From contig NZ_MAYT01000005.1 in assembly GCF_001685015.1 (NCBI RefSeq), positions 22,383-86,382 on the forward strand: 64,000 bases of DNA, given 5' to 3'. Of the stretch, positions 1 to 8,855 are shown piece by piece. Each line of letters begins with the position of its first letter. The first letter of the stretch is position 1. The notes under the pieces were generated by a model. That model saw only the letters and a program-made list of their open reading frames with translations. It was not told the DNA's origin and searched no databases. Source of the DNA: Pseudobacillus wudalianchiensis. Its GTDB lineage: Bacteria > Bacillota > Bacilli > Bacillales > Domibacillaceae. Position numbers and translations under genes: made by a program.

Positions 1-687
1 ACGGGTGAAATTCTTTATGAGCATGCAAAAAATATTTTAAATGAACTGTATACGCTGCAAAAGAAAGTTAAGGAAAATAAGGGGGAAAAACAAATTATCC
101 GCGTTTGTGGATTAGACGATTATTGTGACCGATTTTTCCTGCCACAAATCGTACACTTTCAAAAAAAGAATAAAAATGTTTTATTAGAGGTGTATTCCGT
201 CAATAGCAGTGATGATACATTGAAAAAGGTCATCCATAACGAAGCGGATTTTGGCATTATTAGCGGCAGGCCTTTGCCCTCTGATATTTCTTACCACTGT
301 ATTGATTATGATGATTTAGTGCTATTTGCTTCAAGTGAGTTGGCTAATGATCCTTCTAAAAAAGAAGAATATCTAACAAAATTTCCAGTTCTATTGGATC
401 ATAGAGCCCCCTTTATAAAATTTGAAGTATTAAAAAAGGGAGCCCAGTTTCCAAATGCTATACACTGTGATAGTGATGAAGGGATTAAGAGTGCCGTTCT
501 TAACCAGCCCTATCTCGGAATTATTGCGACAGGCAGAATTAAAAAAGAGATCGCATCAGAGACTGTCACTATTTTGGAAACATACTCATCAAACGTTCCG
601 ATTAAACTCATTGCGCTTACGAAAAACCTAAGTAATCCGATTTTTCAAGATTTTTATTCTTTGGTAAGTAAGGCATCTGGTTCATGA
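1..687 (+). CDS. LysR-family transcriptional regulator, C-terminal part (cut by window edge)
   Basis: The frame is open from the first base to TGA, giving 228 codons without a start, so the gene begins outside the window. What remains is the end of the linker helix (EHAKNILNELYTLQ) and a periplasmic-binding-like effector domain. That domain shows FGIISGRPLP near residue 83, matching the usual xxGIxxxxP strand, and a late ligand-pocket strand (YLGIIATGRI). The helix-turn-helix is lost upstream. Effector and targets cannot be told. The divergent or downstream gene is often the target in this family, but the next gene lies 550 bases away behind a terminator-like hairpin. Confidence 0.75.
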   Translation, partial: TGEILYEHAKNILNELYTLQKKVKENKGEKQIIRVCGLDDYCDRFFLPQIVHFQKKNKNVLLEVYSVNSSDDTLKKVIHNEADFGIISGRPLPSDISYHCIDYDDLVLFASSELANDPSKKEEYLTKFPVLLDHRAPFIKFEVLKKGAQFPNAIHCDSDEGIKSAVLNQPYLGIIATGRIKKEIASETVTILETYSSNVPIKLIALTKNLSNPIFQDFYSLVSKASGS

Positions 688-1235
688 TACGAGAATAGGA
701 TGGTAAAACTTATAAATAGAAGCCTGATAATAGCAAAAATATTTTATGGTATAAAACGATCGAAGGAAAAAGGTCATTTTATTTGTACATGGCGAGTAAC
801 ATTATTTATTTTTTGAAATTCGAAAAACTTTCATACAAAGAGGCTTAGTAAAGGTAAAGTAAAATGGGTCTGAATTTGCTCTCTGTATACAGAGGTGGCA
901 TAATTCAGACCTATTTTATTTTCGTAAAAAAGTAACCGCCGTTTTTTACCTCAACCTCCTAAATGTTAAAAATTTCACTTTTTAAAGCATCAAACTACAT
1001 CATTAATGACTCATTTTATAGGGGGCTATTTTTATAATGATGGTGTAGAAAGAAAAGGATGCCTTTCACAATAGTTGGCTCAAAAGGATACGACTGCTTA
1101 TCGCAGAAGTGATGGGCTATATTACCACGTTAAAAAGATATGCTCTGTAAAAAATAATTGTAAGAATTCATTAATGAAAGCTTAGGGAAGGTTAGGTAGT
1201 GTCCCTTTTTAGAGCATAACATCAGGAGGGAAATC
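688..1235. other. Intergenic stretch with terminator
   Basis: This 548-base gap holds the terminator at 861-925 and an AT-rich lead into the MFS gene. I see no convincing coding frame, RNA gene or repeat otherwise. Confidence 0.5.
861..925 (+). terminator. Rho-independent terminator-like hairpin with inner palindrome
   Basis: AAAATGGGTCTGAAT (861-875) pairs with ATTCAGACCTATTTT (903-917) and runs into a T-rich tail. The loop carries its own perfect palindrome, CTCTGTATACAGAG (881-894), so the structure is a hairpin within a hairpin. It could end the LysR transcript. Confidence 0.6.
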
Positions 1236-2663
1236 ATGGAGACGGGTTATAAAGGTACAAATAAAATGATCATAGGTATTGTTTTTGGAGTTATTACGTT
1301 TTGGCTCTTTGCTCAAGCAATGGTCAATGTGGTTCCGGCTGTACAGTCAGATTTAGGCATTTCCCTAGGAACGTTAAATATAGCGATTAGTTTAACGGCC
1401 TTATTCTCAGGAATGTTTATTGTTGCGGCTGGAGGGTTAGCAGATAAAATAGGGCGTAAAAGGATTGCCAATATTGGTTTTATTTTAAGCGTAGTCGGCT
1501 CACTTTTCCTCGTTTTAGCTCAAGGGTCTGCCTTGTTAATTATTGGGCGTGTTATTCAAGGACTGTCAGCAGCGTGTATTATGCCCTCAACTATTGCTTT
1601 AATGAAAGCTTATTTCGAAGGGAAGGAACGCCAGCGTGCTCTTAGTTTCTGGTCTATCGGTTCATGGGGAGGGTCAGGTATTGCATCTTTTGCCGGTGGT
1701 GCAATCGCAACATATATGGGATGGAGATGGATTTTCATTTTTTCTATCATCTTTGCTCTTCTTGGTATGTTCTTACTGAAGGATACGCCAGAAAGTAAAC
1801 AAGAATCTACAGGTGCTTTTAAATTTGATTACATCGGATTAGTCATTTTTATTATCACCATGCTAGCTTTGAATATTTTCATTACTTACGGGGCAGATTT
1901 AGGGTGGACAAGCCCGCTTACTATTGGCGTCATTATTATTGCTATCATTGGGTTAATCGGTTTCATCAAAGTAGAAAAAAGTAAAGATATCGTGCTGATT
2001 GACTTCGCTGTCTTTAAAAATAAGCCTTATACTGGCGCGACTCTTTCTAACTTCTTGCTAAATGCAATAGCTGGTACTCTCGTTGTAGCAAATACGTATG
2101 TACAAGTTGGCCGTGGATTTAATTCATTCCAATCTGGGATGCTATCCCTTGGATATTTAGTGGCAGTACTAGCGATGATTCGAGTTGGTGAGAAGATTTT
2201 ACAAAGGGTTGGTGCAAAACTGCCAATGGTGTGGGGTGCCGTTATTACAACTATTGGTGTAGCGGTTATGGGATTCACTTTTTTGCCTGGTCTAATTTAC
2301 ACTGTTGTAGTATTCATAGGATTTGCTTTGTTCGGTCTTGGCCTTGGGATTTATGCAACTCCATCAACAGATACTTCTGTATCGAATGCTCCTGCTGATA
2401 AAGTTGGTGAAGCAGCTGGAGTTTACAAAATGGCTAGTTCCCTTGGCAGTGCATTTGGTGTCGCGATTTCTGCCACTGTTTACGGTGCCATTGCAGCAAA
2501 TGGAAGTCTTGAAACAGCAGCTACAGTAGGAATTGGCGTAAACGTTATATTTGGTGTGCTATCCATTCTTTCTATTATATTTATGGTTCCAAAAGATGCC
2601 GGCAAAACATCAGATGATCCATCGATAAGAAGACGCTTTCCGATTCCAACCGAAAGTCACTAA
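1236..2663 (+). CDS. MFS transporter, DHA2-like (multidrug or metabolite)
   Basis: This 475-residue integral membrane protein has many hydrophobic segments and the MFS motif A, GGLADKIGRKR, at residues 66-76 between the second and third helices. A motif C-like stretch (SIGSWGGSGIASFAGG) follows in helix 5. Length and spacing suit the 14-helix DHA2 drug:H+ antiporter branch, although these families also carry metabolites. A good AGGAGGG ribosome binding site lies before ATG. The next gene, an M20 amidohydrolase, starts about 100 bases downstream on the same strand, so the pair may be co-transcribed. In that case the transporter might move an N-acyl amino acid or its product. Substrate is inference only. 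Confidence 0.85.
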   Translation: METGYKGTNKMIIGIVFGVITFWLFAQAMVNVVPAVQSDLGISLGTLNIAISLTALFSGMFIVAAGGLADKIGRKRIANIGFILSVVGSLFLVLAQGSALLIIGRVIQGLSAACIMPSTIALMKAYFEGKERQRALSFWSIGSWGGSGIASFAGGAIATYMGWRWIFIFSIIFALLGMFLLKDTPESKQESTGAFKFDYIGLVIFIITMLALNIFITYGADLGWTSPLTIGVIIIAIIGLIGFIKVEKSKDIVLIDFAVFKNKPYTGATLSNFLLNAIAGTLVVANTYVQVGRGFNSFQSGMLSLGYLVAVLAMIRVGEKILQRVGAKLPMVWGAVITTIGVAVMGFTFLPGLIYTVVVFIGFALFGLGLGIYATPSTDTSVSNAPADKVGEAAGVYKMASSLGSAFGVAISATVYGAIAANGSLETAATVGIGVNVIFGVLSILSIIFMVPKDAGKTSDDPSIRRRFPIPTESH

Positions 2664-2767
2664 CTGAAAGGCATAAAAGAAGCGATAAGAGTCAAAGTTT
2701 TACCAACTAATTTGGGCATAGAATGGAGGATCATTTTCTATGCTCCATAAAGAAGGAGAGAAAAATA

Positions 2768-3955
2768 ATGAGAAGTGAATTAATGACGATGTTAGAATCA
2801 CGTAAAGATGAAATAATAGAAATTCGTCGTTATTTACATGAAAATCCCGAGTTATCATTTGAAGAGAAAAAAACAGCTCAATTTATAACCGATTTTTATA
2901 AAGGAAAAGATGTGGAAATACAAACGAATGTTGGGAACGGTTATGGCATTATCGTAACCATCAAAGGTGGGAAACCGGGGAAAACAATCGGTCTTCGTGC
3001 TGATTTTGATGCACTTCCTATTACGGAGGAAGCGAACGTGCCGTTTAAGTCGAAGAATGAAGGGGTTATGCATGCGTGTGCTCATGATGGACATACCGCC
3101 TACATGTTAGTTTTAGCAGATTGTCTAATTCAATTAAAAGACTCGATTGCAGGAACAATCAAGGTCATTCACCAACATGCAGAAGAGGTTCCGCCAGGTG
3201 GAGCAAAAAGCATTGTGGAGTCAGGCTTAATCGACGACTTAGATGCCATCTATGGCATTCATTTGTTACCTATGGGACCTGCAGGAACAGTAGGCTATCA
3301 TGCTGGCTATTCATTCAACGGAAGAGCATATATGAAGCTGAAAATTCAAGGAAGAGGTGGACATGGTTCTTCCCCTCATCTAGCGAATGATGCCATTGTT
3401 GCTGGTTCTTTCTTTGTTACGGCTGCTCAAACGATTGTTAGCCGCCGATTAAGTCCTTTCGAAGTGGGCGTTATTTCAATCGGATCATTTGATGGTAAAG
3501 GTACATTTAACGTTATTAAAGACAGCGTAGAGCTCGAAGGGGATATCCGTTATATGACCATGGAAACAAAAGAAAAGATCGAGAAAGAGATAAAACGGAT
3601 TGTAAGAGGAATTGAAGAAGAATTTGGTGTAACCTGCGAGCTTACGTACACTCCAGATTATCCGCCTTTATATAATAACCCTGAGCTTACCGCAAAGGTT
3701 GCAGAAAGTTTAAGAAGCATGAATGATAAAGAGATTAAAGAAGTGAAGGAGTTCCCGGCATTACCGCCATCTGAAGACTTTGCTTATTATGCTGAAAAAT
3801 TTCCCGCTTGCTTCTTTTATATTGCCTGTTCACCAAAAGGGGTAGAAAAACCTTATTTTAACCATCATCCTAAATTTGATATTGATGAAGATGCACTTCT
3901 TGTAGCTGCAAAGGCTGTTGGACAAGTGGTTTGCAGCTACTTTGAAGTAGAGTGA
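2768..3955 (+). CDS. M20 family amidohydrolase (N-acyl-amino-acid / HipO-like)
   Basis: This 395-residue zinc-dependent hydrolase of the M20D group (hippurate hydrolase, IAA-amino-acid hydrolase, N-acetyl-diaminopimelate deacetylase relatives) removes acyl groups from amino acids. It shows HACAHDGHT at residues 102-110 (metal ligands), the catalytic EE pair in HQHAEEVPPGG near 139-140, and the late NHHPKFDID motif. The start chosen is the ATG at 2768, preceded by AGAAGGAGAG. An upstream in-frame ATG at 2723 would add 15 residues without homology and has no comparable binding site. It follows the MFS gene and probably shares its transcript. Confidence 0.88.
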   Translation: MRSELMTMLESRKDEIIEIRRYLHENPELSFEEKKTAQFITDFYKGKDVEIQTNVGNGYGIIVTIKGGKPGKTIGLRADFDALPITEEANVPFKSKNEGVMHACAHDGHTAYMLVLADCLIQLKDSIAGTIKVIHQHAEEVPPGGAKSIVESGLIDDLDAIYGIHLLPMGPAGTVGYHAGYSFNGRAYMKLKIQGRGGHGSSPHLANDAIVAGSFFVTAAQTIVSRRLSPFEVGVISIGSFDGKGTFNVIKDSVELEGDIRYMTMETKEKIEKEIKRIVRGIEEEFGVTCELTYTPDYPPLYNNPELTAKVAESLRSMNDKEIKEVKEFPALPPSEDFAYYAEKFPACFFYIACSPKGVEKPYFNHHPKFDIDEDALLVAAKAVGQVVCSYFEVE

Positions 3956-4143
3956 AGAAAACTTCAAAAAATCTTTTTCAGCAGTCAAATTGGTTGGGTG
4001 GAGGAGTTTTTAGCTATTAAGCTTAAGCAGTTCAAAAAGCGTAAGAAGCCTCTGCTCAACGTCCCGCCTTTTTTGTAGTATTCATTTAAAAAAATACAAT
4101 AAAGGCGGATCTCAAAATTATACTGTTTTGGAAGAGAGGGGAG

Positions 4144-4746
4144 ATGTATTTGATATGGGAACTACTTAATATTATTGGTACTATAGCTTTTGCTGTAAGT
4201 GGTGCCATTATTGCGATGGAAGAAGACTATGATATATTGGGTGTTTGTGTTTTAGGGTTAACCACAGCATTTGGTGGCGGTGCGGTCCGCAACTTATTAA
4301 TTGGAATTCCTATTGAAACGATTTGGACTCAAGGTCATTTATTTGAAATTGCTTTTTTTGCAATCCTTATTGTTTTTTTATTGCCGTCTATAGTAATCAA
4401 ATATTGGAAATTTGAAATAATTTTTGATGCCGTTGGCTTGGCCGCTTTCGCCATTCAAGGTGCGAACTATGCAGTGTCAATTGGAGCGCCATTAATTGTC
4501 GCAATCGTTGCAGCTACTATGACGGGAGCGGGCGGCGGAATGATCCGAGATGTGTTTGCTGGTCGAAAACCGATGATTTTTCGTTCGGAAATTTATGCCT
4601 TATGGGCAGCATTAGCAGGTCTTGCTATCGGTTTAGGTTGGGTACGCGGATCATATTCCACATTTATCTTATTAACTGCAATCGTTTTCTTTAGAATTTT
4701 ATCAGTCCATTTTAAATGGAATTTGCCGCACAACAATCGTATTTAA
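4144..4746 (+). CDS. TRIC cation channel family protein (UPF0126)
   Basis: This 200-residue membrane protein is built from two repeats of three helices. Each repeat carries the family's glycine-rich motif: TAFGGGAVRNLLIG near residue 40 and MTGAGGGMIRDVFAG near 123. Prokaryotic homologues (YvgT, YadS) form trimeric monovalent cation channels. The ATG at 4144 sits only 2-3 bases after GAGAGGGGAG, so TTG at 4150 with better spacing is an alternative start. No operon partner is evident. Confidence 0.88.
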   Translation: MYLIWELLNIIGTIAFAVSGAIIAMEEDYDILGVCVLGLTTAFGGGAVRNLLIGIPIETIWTQGHLFEIAFFAILIVFLLPSIVIKYWKFEIIFDAVGLAAFAIQGANYAVSIGAPLIVAIVAATMTGAGGGMIRDVFAGRKPMIFRSEIYALWAALAGLAIGLGWVRGSYSTFILLTAIVFFRILSVHFKWNLPHNNRI

Positions 4747-5061
4747 TAACAATCCCAGAATGATCATGCACGCCAGGAGTTCTCTTTACTTCCTTATTCT
4801 AGAAACGGATCGATTATGGGAGATCCTATCTTTTATGAAACTGAGATGGAAATCACCTAGATAAGAATCTATTATGAGCAAATATCTATTCAAAGTAGCC
4901 TAATTCACTAGCAAGGCAGTTCTCATTATAAATCCCTGTTATTTATGACACGAAGGAAATCTGCTGTTTTCTCCATCTTTTCCGTCCTTTCGCCTCCTTG
5001 GTAAAAATATAGTAAAAGCGATTCATCACCATATTAGGTGATGAATGCTTGGCTGAAACCT
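4747..5061. other. Intergenic stretch between convergent genes
   Basis: This gap separates the TRIC gene from the converging 2-oxoacid dehydrogenase operon. Apart from the minus-strand hairpin at 5021-5046 I see nothing in it. Confidence 0.5.
5021..5046 (-). terminator. Terminator of the 2-oxoacid dehydrogenase operon
   Basis: ATTCATCACC pairs perfectly with GGTGATGAAT around a 6-base loop. Read on the minus strand it is followed by a short T-rich tail (CGCTTTTAC). It lies just past the E2 stop codon. Confidence 0.6.
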
Positions 5062-6324
5062 TTACACGAGCTCTAATGTGAGCAACTTTGGATTTTCGAT
5101 TAATGATTTAAACCGGTTTGTAAAGGCAACAGCCGTTCCGCCGTCTGCCACCCGATGATCAAATGCCAGCGTTACATTCATCATGGAGCGGATTACAATC
5201 TCATCCTGTTCATTCACAACCGGCATTTTCTTCGTTTTATGAAAGGCCATTAATCCGGTTTCAGGAAAGTTGATAATAGGCGTTGCTCCGATACTGCCCA
5301 TCGGACCCACATTGCTAATGGTGAAGGTGCTTCCAGTCATTTCTTTTACGGTTAATCTGTTTTCCTGCGCTTTTTTTGTTAATTCTTTCATCTCATCGTG
5401 AATCGTTCGCAATGATTTTTTCTCCACATTTCGCAAAACGGGTACGATTAATCCTTCATCAGAATCAGTTGCCAGTCCCATGTGGACTTCTTTTTCGAGC
5501 TTAATCACTTCTTTTTCTTCATCAAGCTTTGCGTTGAAAACAGGGTAGTCTTTTAATGATAGGGCGAGAGCTTTTAAAAAAAAGGCGACAGCGGATATAT
5601 TTACATTCAATGCTTTCAATTCTTTGCGATAGTCGAGCAAGTTGGTCATATCAATTTCTTCAAAATGAGAGACGTGCGGGATGGTATAAAGGGATTTCGC
5701 CATTTTGATAGCAATTTGTTTACGGCGCCCTTTAAATGGAATCACATCTGTTTGTTCTGCCTCTGGTCTTTTTTCGATTGGTGTTTGAGAATCTATAACT
5801 AAGTTGGCTGCTGCAGAGGGATCAAGCCCAGTATTGTCTCTATTTTCAATAAAGCGGTAGACATCCTCAACGGTAATCCTTCCTCCACGGCCTGTCCCTT
5901 TCACTAACTTGAGATCAACTTGATGTTGCCTGGCAATTTTTCTAGTATATGGAGCGGCTTTTACTCTATCGGCAATTCTATTGTGTTTAGGTTTTTCCAT
6001 TAAGTGTGTTTTATCAGTTTGAATGATGGTTTCAGCAGCTGGGGCACTTTCTTTCATACTTTCATTATGACTAAAGGGATTCGCATTTTCTTTTGCTTCC
6101 ACTGTCATGACCGTTGTACCAACAGCAATGGTTTTTCCTGTATCAATCAGAATATCTTTAACAATGCCTGTGACGGGAGACGTCAATTCCGCTACCATTT
6201 TTTCTGTTTGCACTTCCACCAATGGCTGGTCCACGTCAACCGGATCACCTTTCTTGACCAAATAGGTAAGAACGTCTCCTTCTGTCATTCCTTCACCGAT
6301 ATCATGTAACTTCACTTCTATCAT
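5062..6324 (-). CDS. Dihydrolipoamide acyltransferase (E2) of a 2-oxoacid dehydrogenase complex
   Basis: This 420-residue E2 transfers the acyl group from lipoamide to CoA and forms the core of the complex. It has an N-terminal lipoyl domain with the lipoylated lysine in TEKM (K42), a linker, a peripheral-subunit-binding domain (RKIARQHQ...GTGRGGRITVEDV, about 125-160) and a C-terminal catalytic domain with the active-site histidine in DHRVADGG (390). ATG at 6324 is preceded by TAGGAGGAAG on the minus strand; a longer in-frame start at 6351 would overlap E1beta. It is the last gene of the three-gene operon. The substrate could be branched-chain 2-oxoacids, pyruvate or acetoin. The sequence alone does not decide. 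Confidence 0.9.
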   Translation of the reverse strand: MIEVKLHDIGEGMTEGDVLTYLVKKGDPVDVDQPLVEVQTEKMVAELTSPVTGIVKDILIDTGKTIAVGTTVMTVEAKENANPFSHNESMKESAPAAETIIQTDKTHLMEKPKHNRIADRVKAAPYTRKIARQHQVDLKLVKGTGRGGRITVEDVYRFIENRDNTGLDPSAAANLVIDSQTPIEKRPEAEQTDVIPFKGRRKQIAIKMAKSLYTIPHVSHFEEIDMTNLLDYRKELKALNVNISAVAFFLKALALSLKDYPVFNAKLDEEKEVIKLEKEVHMGLATDSDEGLIVPVLRNVEKKSLRTIHDEMKELTKKAQENRLTVKEMTGSTFTISNVGPMGSIGATPIINFPETGLMAFHKTKKMPVVNEQDEIVIRSMMNVTLAFDHRVADGGTAVAFTNRFKSLIENPKLLTLELV

Positions 6325-6334
6325 GTTCTTCCTC

Positions 6335-7330
6335 CTAAAAATTGATGACATTGTGAATGGCTTTTTGCACTCGAGCCGGAGTCGGCAAATAATGGTTTTC
6401 TAAAGCCCAAAACGGAACATGAACGTCTGCTCCTGTTACACGCTCAATTGGGGCTTTCATGTATAAAAAGGATGTATCATTGATAATGGAGATAATATCG
6501 TTGCCTAATCCGCCTGTAGCATGTGCTTCATGAACAATTACACATCGGCCTGTTTTTTGAACGGATTCTGCGATGATGTCTTTGTCAATCGGATACAGTG
6601 TGCGCAGGTCAATAACATCGCATGTCACACCGCCCTTTTCCGCTTCTTCTGCTGCTTTCATGGCAACCGGCATCATGGCACCCCAGGAAATGATGGTTAC
6701 ATCTTCTCCTTCACGCACTTTTTTGCCTTTGCCGATTTCAATTGTGTATTTTTCTTCAGGAACCTCTCCACGGACAGAGCGGTAGGATCGCAGTGATTCT
6801 AAAAACAACACCGGATCCGGATCTTCAACTGCTGAAATGAGCAGACCTTTTGCATCATAGGGAGTAGAAGGGCAAACGACTTTAATTCCTGGCATATGAG
6901 TAAACAAGGCTTCGACACTGTCGGAATGAATTTCTGGTGCATGAACACCCGCTCCATACGGCGCTCGAATGACTAAAGGCACTGTAAATATCCCTTTTGA
7001 GCGATAGCGCATACGTGTCGCATGAGTCATAATTTGCTCATAAGCCGGGTAGATGAAGCCTAAAAATTGAATTTCTGCAATGGGAAGGAGCCCATTCATG
7101 GCCATGCCAATAGAGGTACCTATAATTCCTGCTTCGCTTAAAGGGGTATCAAACACGCGTTTTTCACCGAATTCCTGTTGAAGGCCATCGGTTGCGCGGA
7201 AGACTCCTCCGTTTTTACCCACGTCCTCTCCAAGAATAATAACCTCGTCCTTCTCCCTAAGCACCGTACGCATCCCGTCATTAATCGCTTGAATGAGTGT
7301 CAGCTCTTTTGTTTTTGTCGCAGTTAACAT
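6335..7330 (-). CDS. 2-oxoacid dehydrogenase E1 component, beta subunit
   Basis: This 331-residue beta subunit of the thiamine-diphosphate-dependent decarboxylase pairs with the alpha subunit encoded just upstream. It shows the transketolase pyrimidine-binding domain (LGEDVGKNGGVFRAT, PLSEAGIIG) and the C-terminal transketolase domain (VTIISWGAMM, VIDLRTLYPID, HEAHATGG). The start is ATG 7330, one base after the alpha-subunit stop, with GAGGTG as ribosome binding site inside the end of the alpha gene. An in-frame GTG 12 bases upstream lies too close to that site. The alpha-beta spacing suggests translational coupling. Confidence 0.9.
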   Translation of the reverse strand: MLTATKTKELTLIQAINDGMRTVLREKDEVIILGEDVGKNGGVFRATDGLQQEFGEKRVFDTPLSEAGIIGTSIGMAMNGLLPIAEIQFLGFIYPAYEQIMTHATRMRYRSKGIFTVPLVIRAPYGAGVHAPEIHSDSVEALFTHMPGIKVVCPSTPYDAKGLLISAVEDPDPVLFLESLRSYRSVRGEVPEEKYTIEIGKGKKVREGEDVTIISWGAMMPVAMKAAEEAEKGGVTCDVIDLRTLYPIDKDIIAESVQKTGRCVIVHEAHATGGLGNDIISIINDTSFLYMKAPIERVTGADVHVPFWALENHYLPTPARVQKAIHNVINF

Positions 7331-7331
7331 C

Positions 7332-8426
7332 TTACTCTTCACCTCGCAAGTGTTTCATATATTGTTCCTTTTGCTCTCGAATGGTCCATGTAGGTGTTTC
7401 AAAAATATAATCATAGATGTCATTCACATCTGGAGGGGGCATCGTTTCCATTGCCCTGACTGCTGCTTCAATTTCTTCTATAGCTTCATCATGCACTTTT
7501 TGAATCCAAGCGTCGTCCCAATAACCGTTTCTTTTCATAAAAGACTCTAGGCGGCTGATAGGATCATTTTCTCGTCGTTTTTCACTTTCTTTTTGATCCC
7601 GGTACTTAGTAGGGTCATCAGCAGTCGTATGAGCACCGTACCGCCAAGTTATTGCTTCAATGAGTGTTGGTCCTTCACCGTTGCGTGCTCGTTCAAGCGC
7701 TTTCTTTGTCTCAAAGTAAACGACAAATATATCATTTCCATCCAAACGAACACCTGTAATTTCATAAGCGATCGATTTTTGAGCAATTGTTTTTGAATTC
7801 ATTTGTTTTGAAATGGGGAGGGAAATCGCATAACCATTGTTTTGATTAAAGAAAACGACAGGTGCCTGATACACACTGGCAAAATTTAATCCTTCATGAA
7901 AGTCGCCTTCAGATGTAGCGCCATCACCAAAATAAGCGATCGCTGCCTGCTTGGAACCTTTGAATTTTGCGGCCATCGCAGCCCCGGTTGCAAGGGGGAG
8001 CTGGGTAGCGATCGGAACGGACGGCGGCAATATTTTTTTCCCTTCAGGCGGAAGATTGCCTTCAACTCGGCCATTCCATGAGGATAGGATGGAGTAGGAC
8101 TTTCCAAAGGTAATGCTTGCTGCGTGGTCACGGTAGGTTGGAAACATCCAATCATCTTCATCGAGCGCTAAGGCACTGCCAACTTGTGCAGCTTCCTGAC
8201 CTTCAAATGGGGGATAAGTCCCCAATCGGCCTTGACGCTGTAAGTTTTTTGCTTTGCGGTCTAATGTTCTCATACAAACAAGCTGACGATAGAAAGTTCG
8301 CACTAAGTCTTCTGTGATCTCATTTTTATAAGATTCATCTACAAGCTTTCCATCTTTGTTCACTACTTGCAGGACAGGAAATTGAATTTCCATGTCCTTG
8401 TTTGTTCTCTTTTCTGACACAAACAT
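7332..8426 (-). CDS. 2-oxoacid dehydrogenase E1 component, alpha subunit
   Basis: This 364-residue alpha subunit carries the thiamine-diphosphate motif GDGATSEGDFHEG...NQNN and the phosphorylation-loop-like region WRYGAHTTADDPTKYR, typical of BkdAA/PdhA-type E1alpha. ATG at 8426 follows AGAGGAGTGGAGAAA on the minus strand; an upstream ATG at 8483 has no binding site. It is first in the operon E1alpha-E1beta-E2. No dihydrolipoamide dehydrogenase gene follows, so E3 must come from elsewhere. The closest groups by eye are branched-chain or PdhA-like E1alpha of Firmicutes; the exact substrate is open. Confidence 0.9.
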   Translation of the reverse strand: MFVSEKRTNKDMEIQFPVLQVVNKDGKLVDESYKNEITEDLVRTFYRQLVCMRTLDRKAKNLQRQGRLGTYPPFEGQEAAQVGSALALDEDDWMFPTYRDHAASITFGKSYSILSSWNGRVEGNLPPEGKKILPPSVPIATQLPLATGAAMAAKFKGSKQAAIAYFGDGATSEGDFHEGLNFASVYQAPVVFFNQNNGYAISLPISKQMNSKTIAQKSIAYEITGVRLDGNDIFVVYFETKKALERARNGEGPTLIEAITWRYGAHTTADDPTKYRDQKESEKRRENDPISRLESFMKRNGYWDDAWIQKVHDEAIEEIEAAVRAMETMPPPDVNDIYDYIFETPTWTIREQKEQYMKHLRGEE

Positions 8427-8781
8427 TTTCTCCACTCCTCTATAATTTCTTTGAAAAGATAGAATTTTCAAAAATAAGAGCATTTAATGTCTCACATCTT
8501 AATACATAAAAATTTATCGCGCAAATACTTACTTTAACGCGCTTTTTCTTTTAGGCATCAGTATTTTACCGCATTAAAGTGGGGGTTTAACTGCTGCTAT
8601 AGCTGCGACTTTAGACATCTCCTACTTGTCTATTAAGCGGCGAACGAGTAGAACAGACAAGCTTTATAGATCATGCTTTGGGGTAGTTCTATAGCATGGT
8701 CCCATAGAATAAACGGGATGATTTTGTGATAAAATTTAAGCACGCACATATTGTTTATTTTTAACATTTGCGGGGGGGAGT
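8427..8781. other. Divergent promoter region
   Basis: These 355 bases separate the minus-strand dehydrogenase operon from the plus-strand proteasome-like gene. They should hold both promoters. I could not identify a clear sigma-A, sigma-54 or CcpA site. Short imperfect dyads occur, for example TTGTCT (8627-8632) with AGACAA (8655-8660). Confidence 0.4.
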
Positions 8782-8841
8782 TTGATTGTGAAAAAGTTTT
8801 TTACCTGCATAAAACGGATAATGAACTTTTTGAAAAAATAA
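8782..8841 (+). CDS. Tiny cationic ORF ahead of the proteasome-like gene
   Basis: A very strong purine run (CGGGGGGGAG, 8771-8780) sits just before TTG 8782 and GTG 8788. Either start opens a frame of 17-19 codons ending at TAA 8839. The product would be MIVKKFFTCIKRIMNFLKK or the same without the first two residues: short, cationic and amphipathic. The stop is followed directly by AGAGGAG, the ribosome binding site of the next gene, so the two could be translationally coupled. It may be a leader peptide, a small secreted or membrane-active peptide, or chance. Nothing like it is recognised. Confidence 0.4.
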   Translation: MIVKKFFTCIKRIMNFLKK

Positions 8842-8855
8842 AGAGGAGAACGATT

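Noticed and set aside
5021..8483. Several long plus-strand frames opposite the dehydrogenase operon
   Set aside because: They are reverse-frame shadows of clearly conserved minus-strand enzymes.
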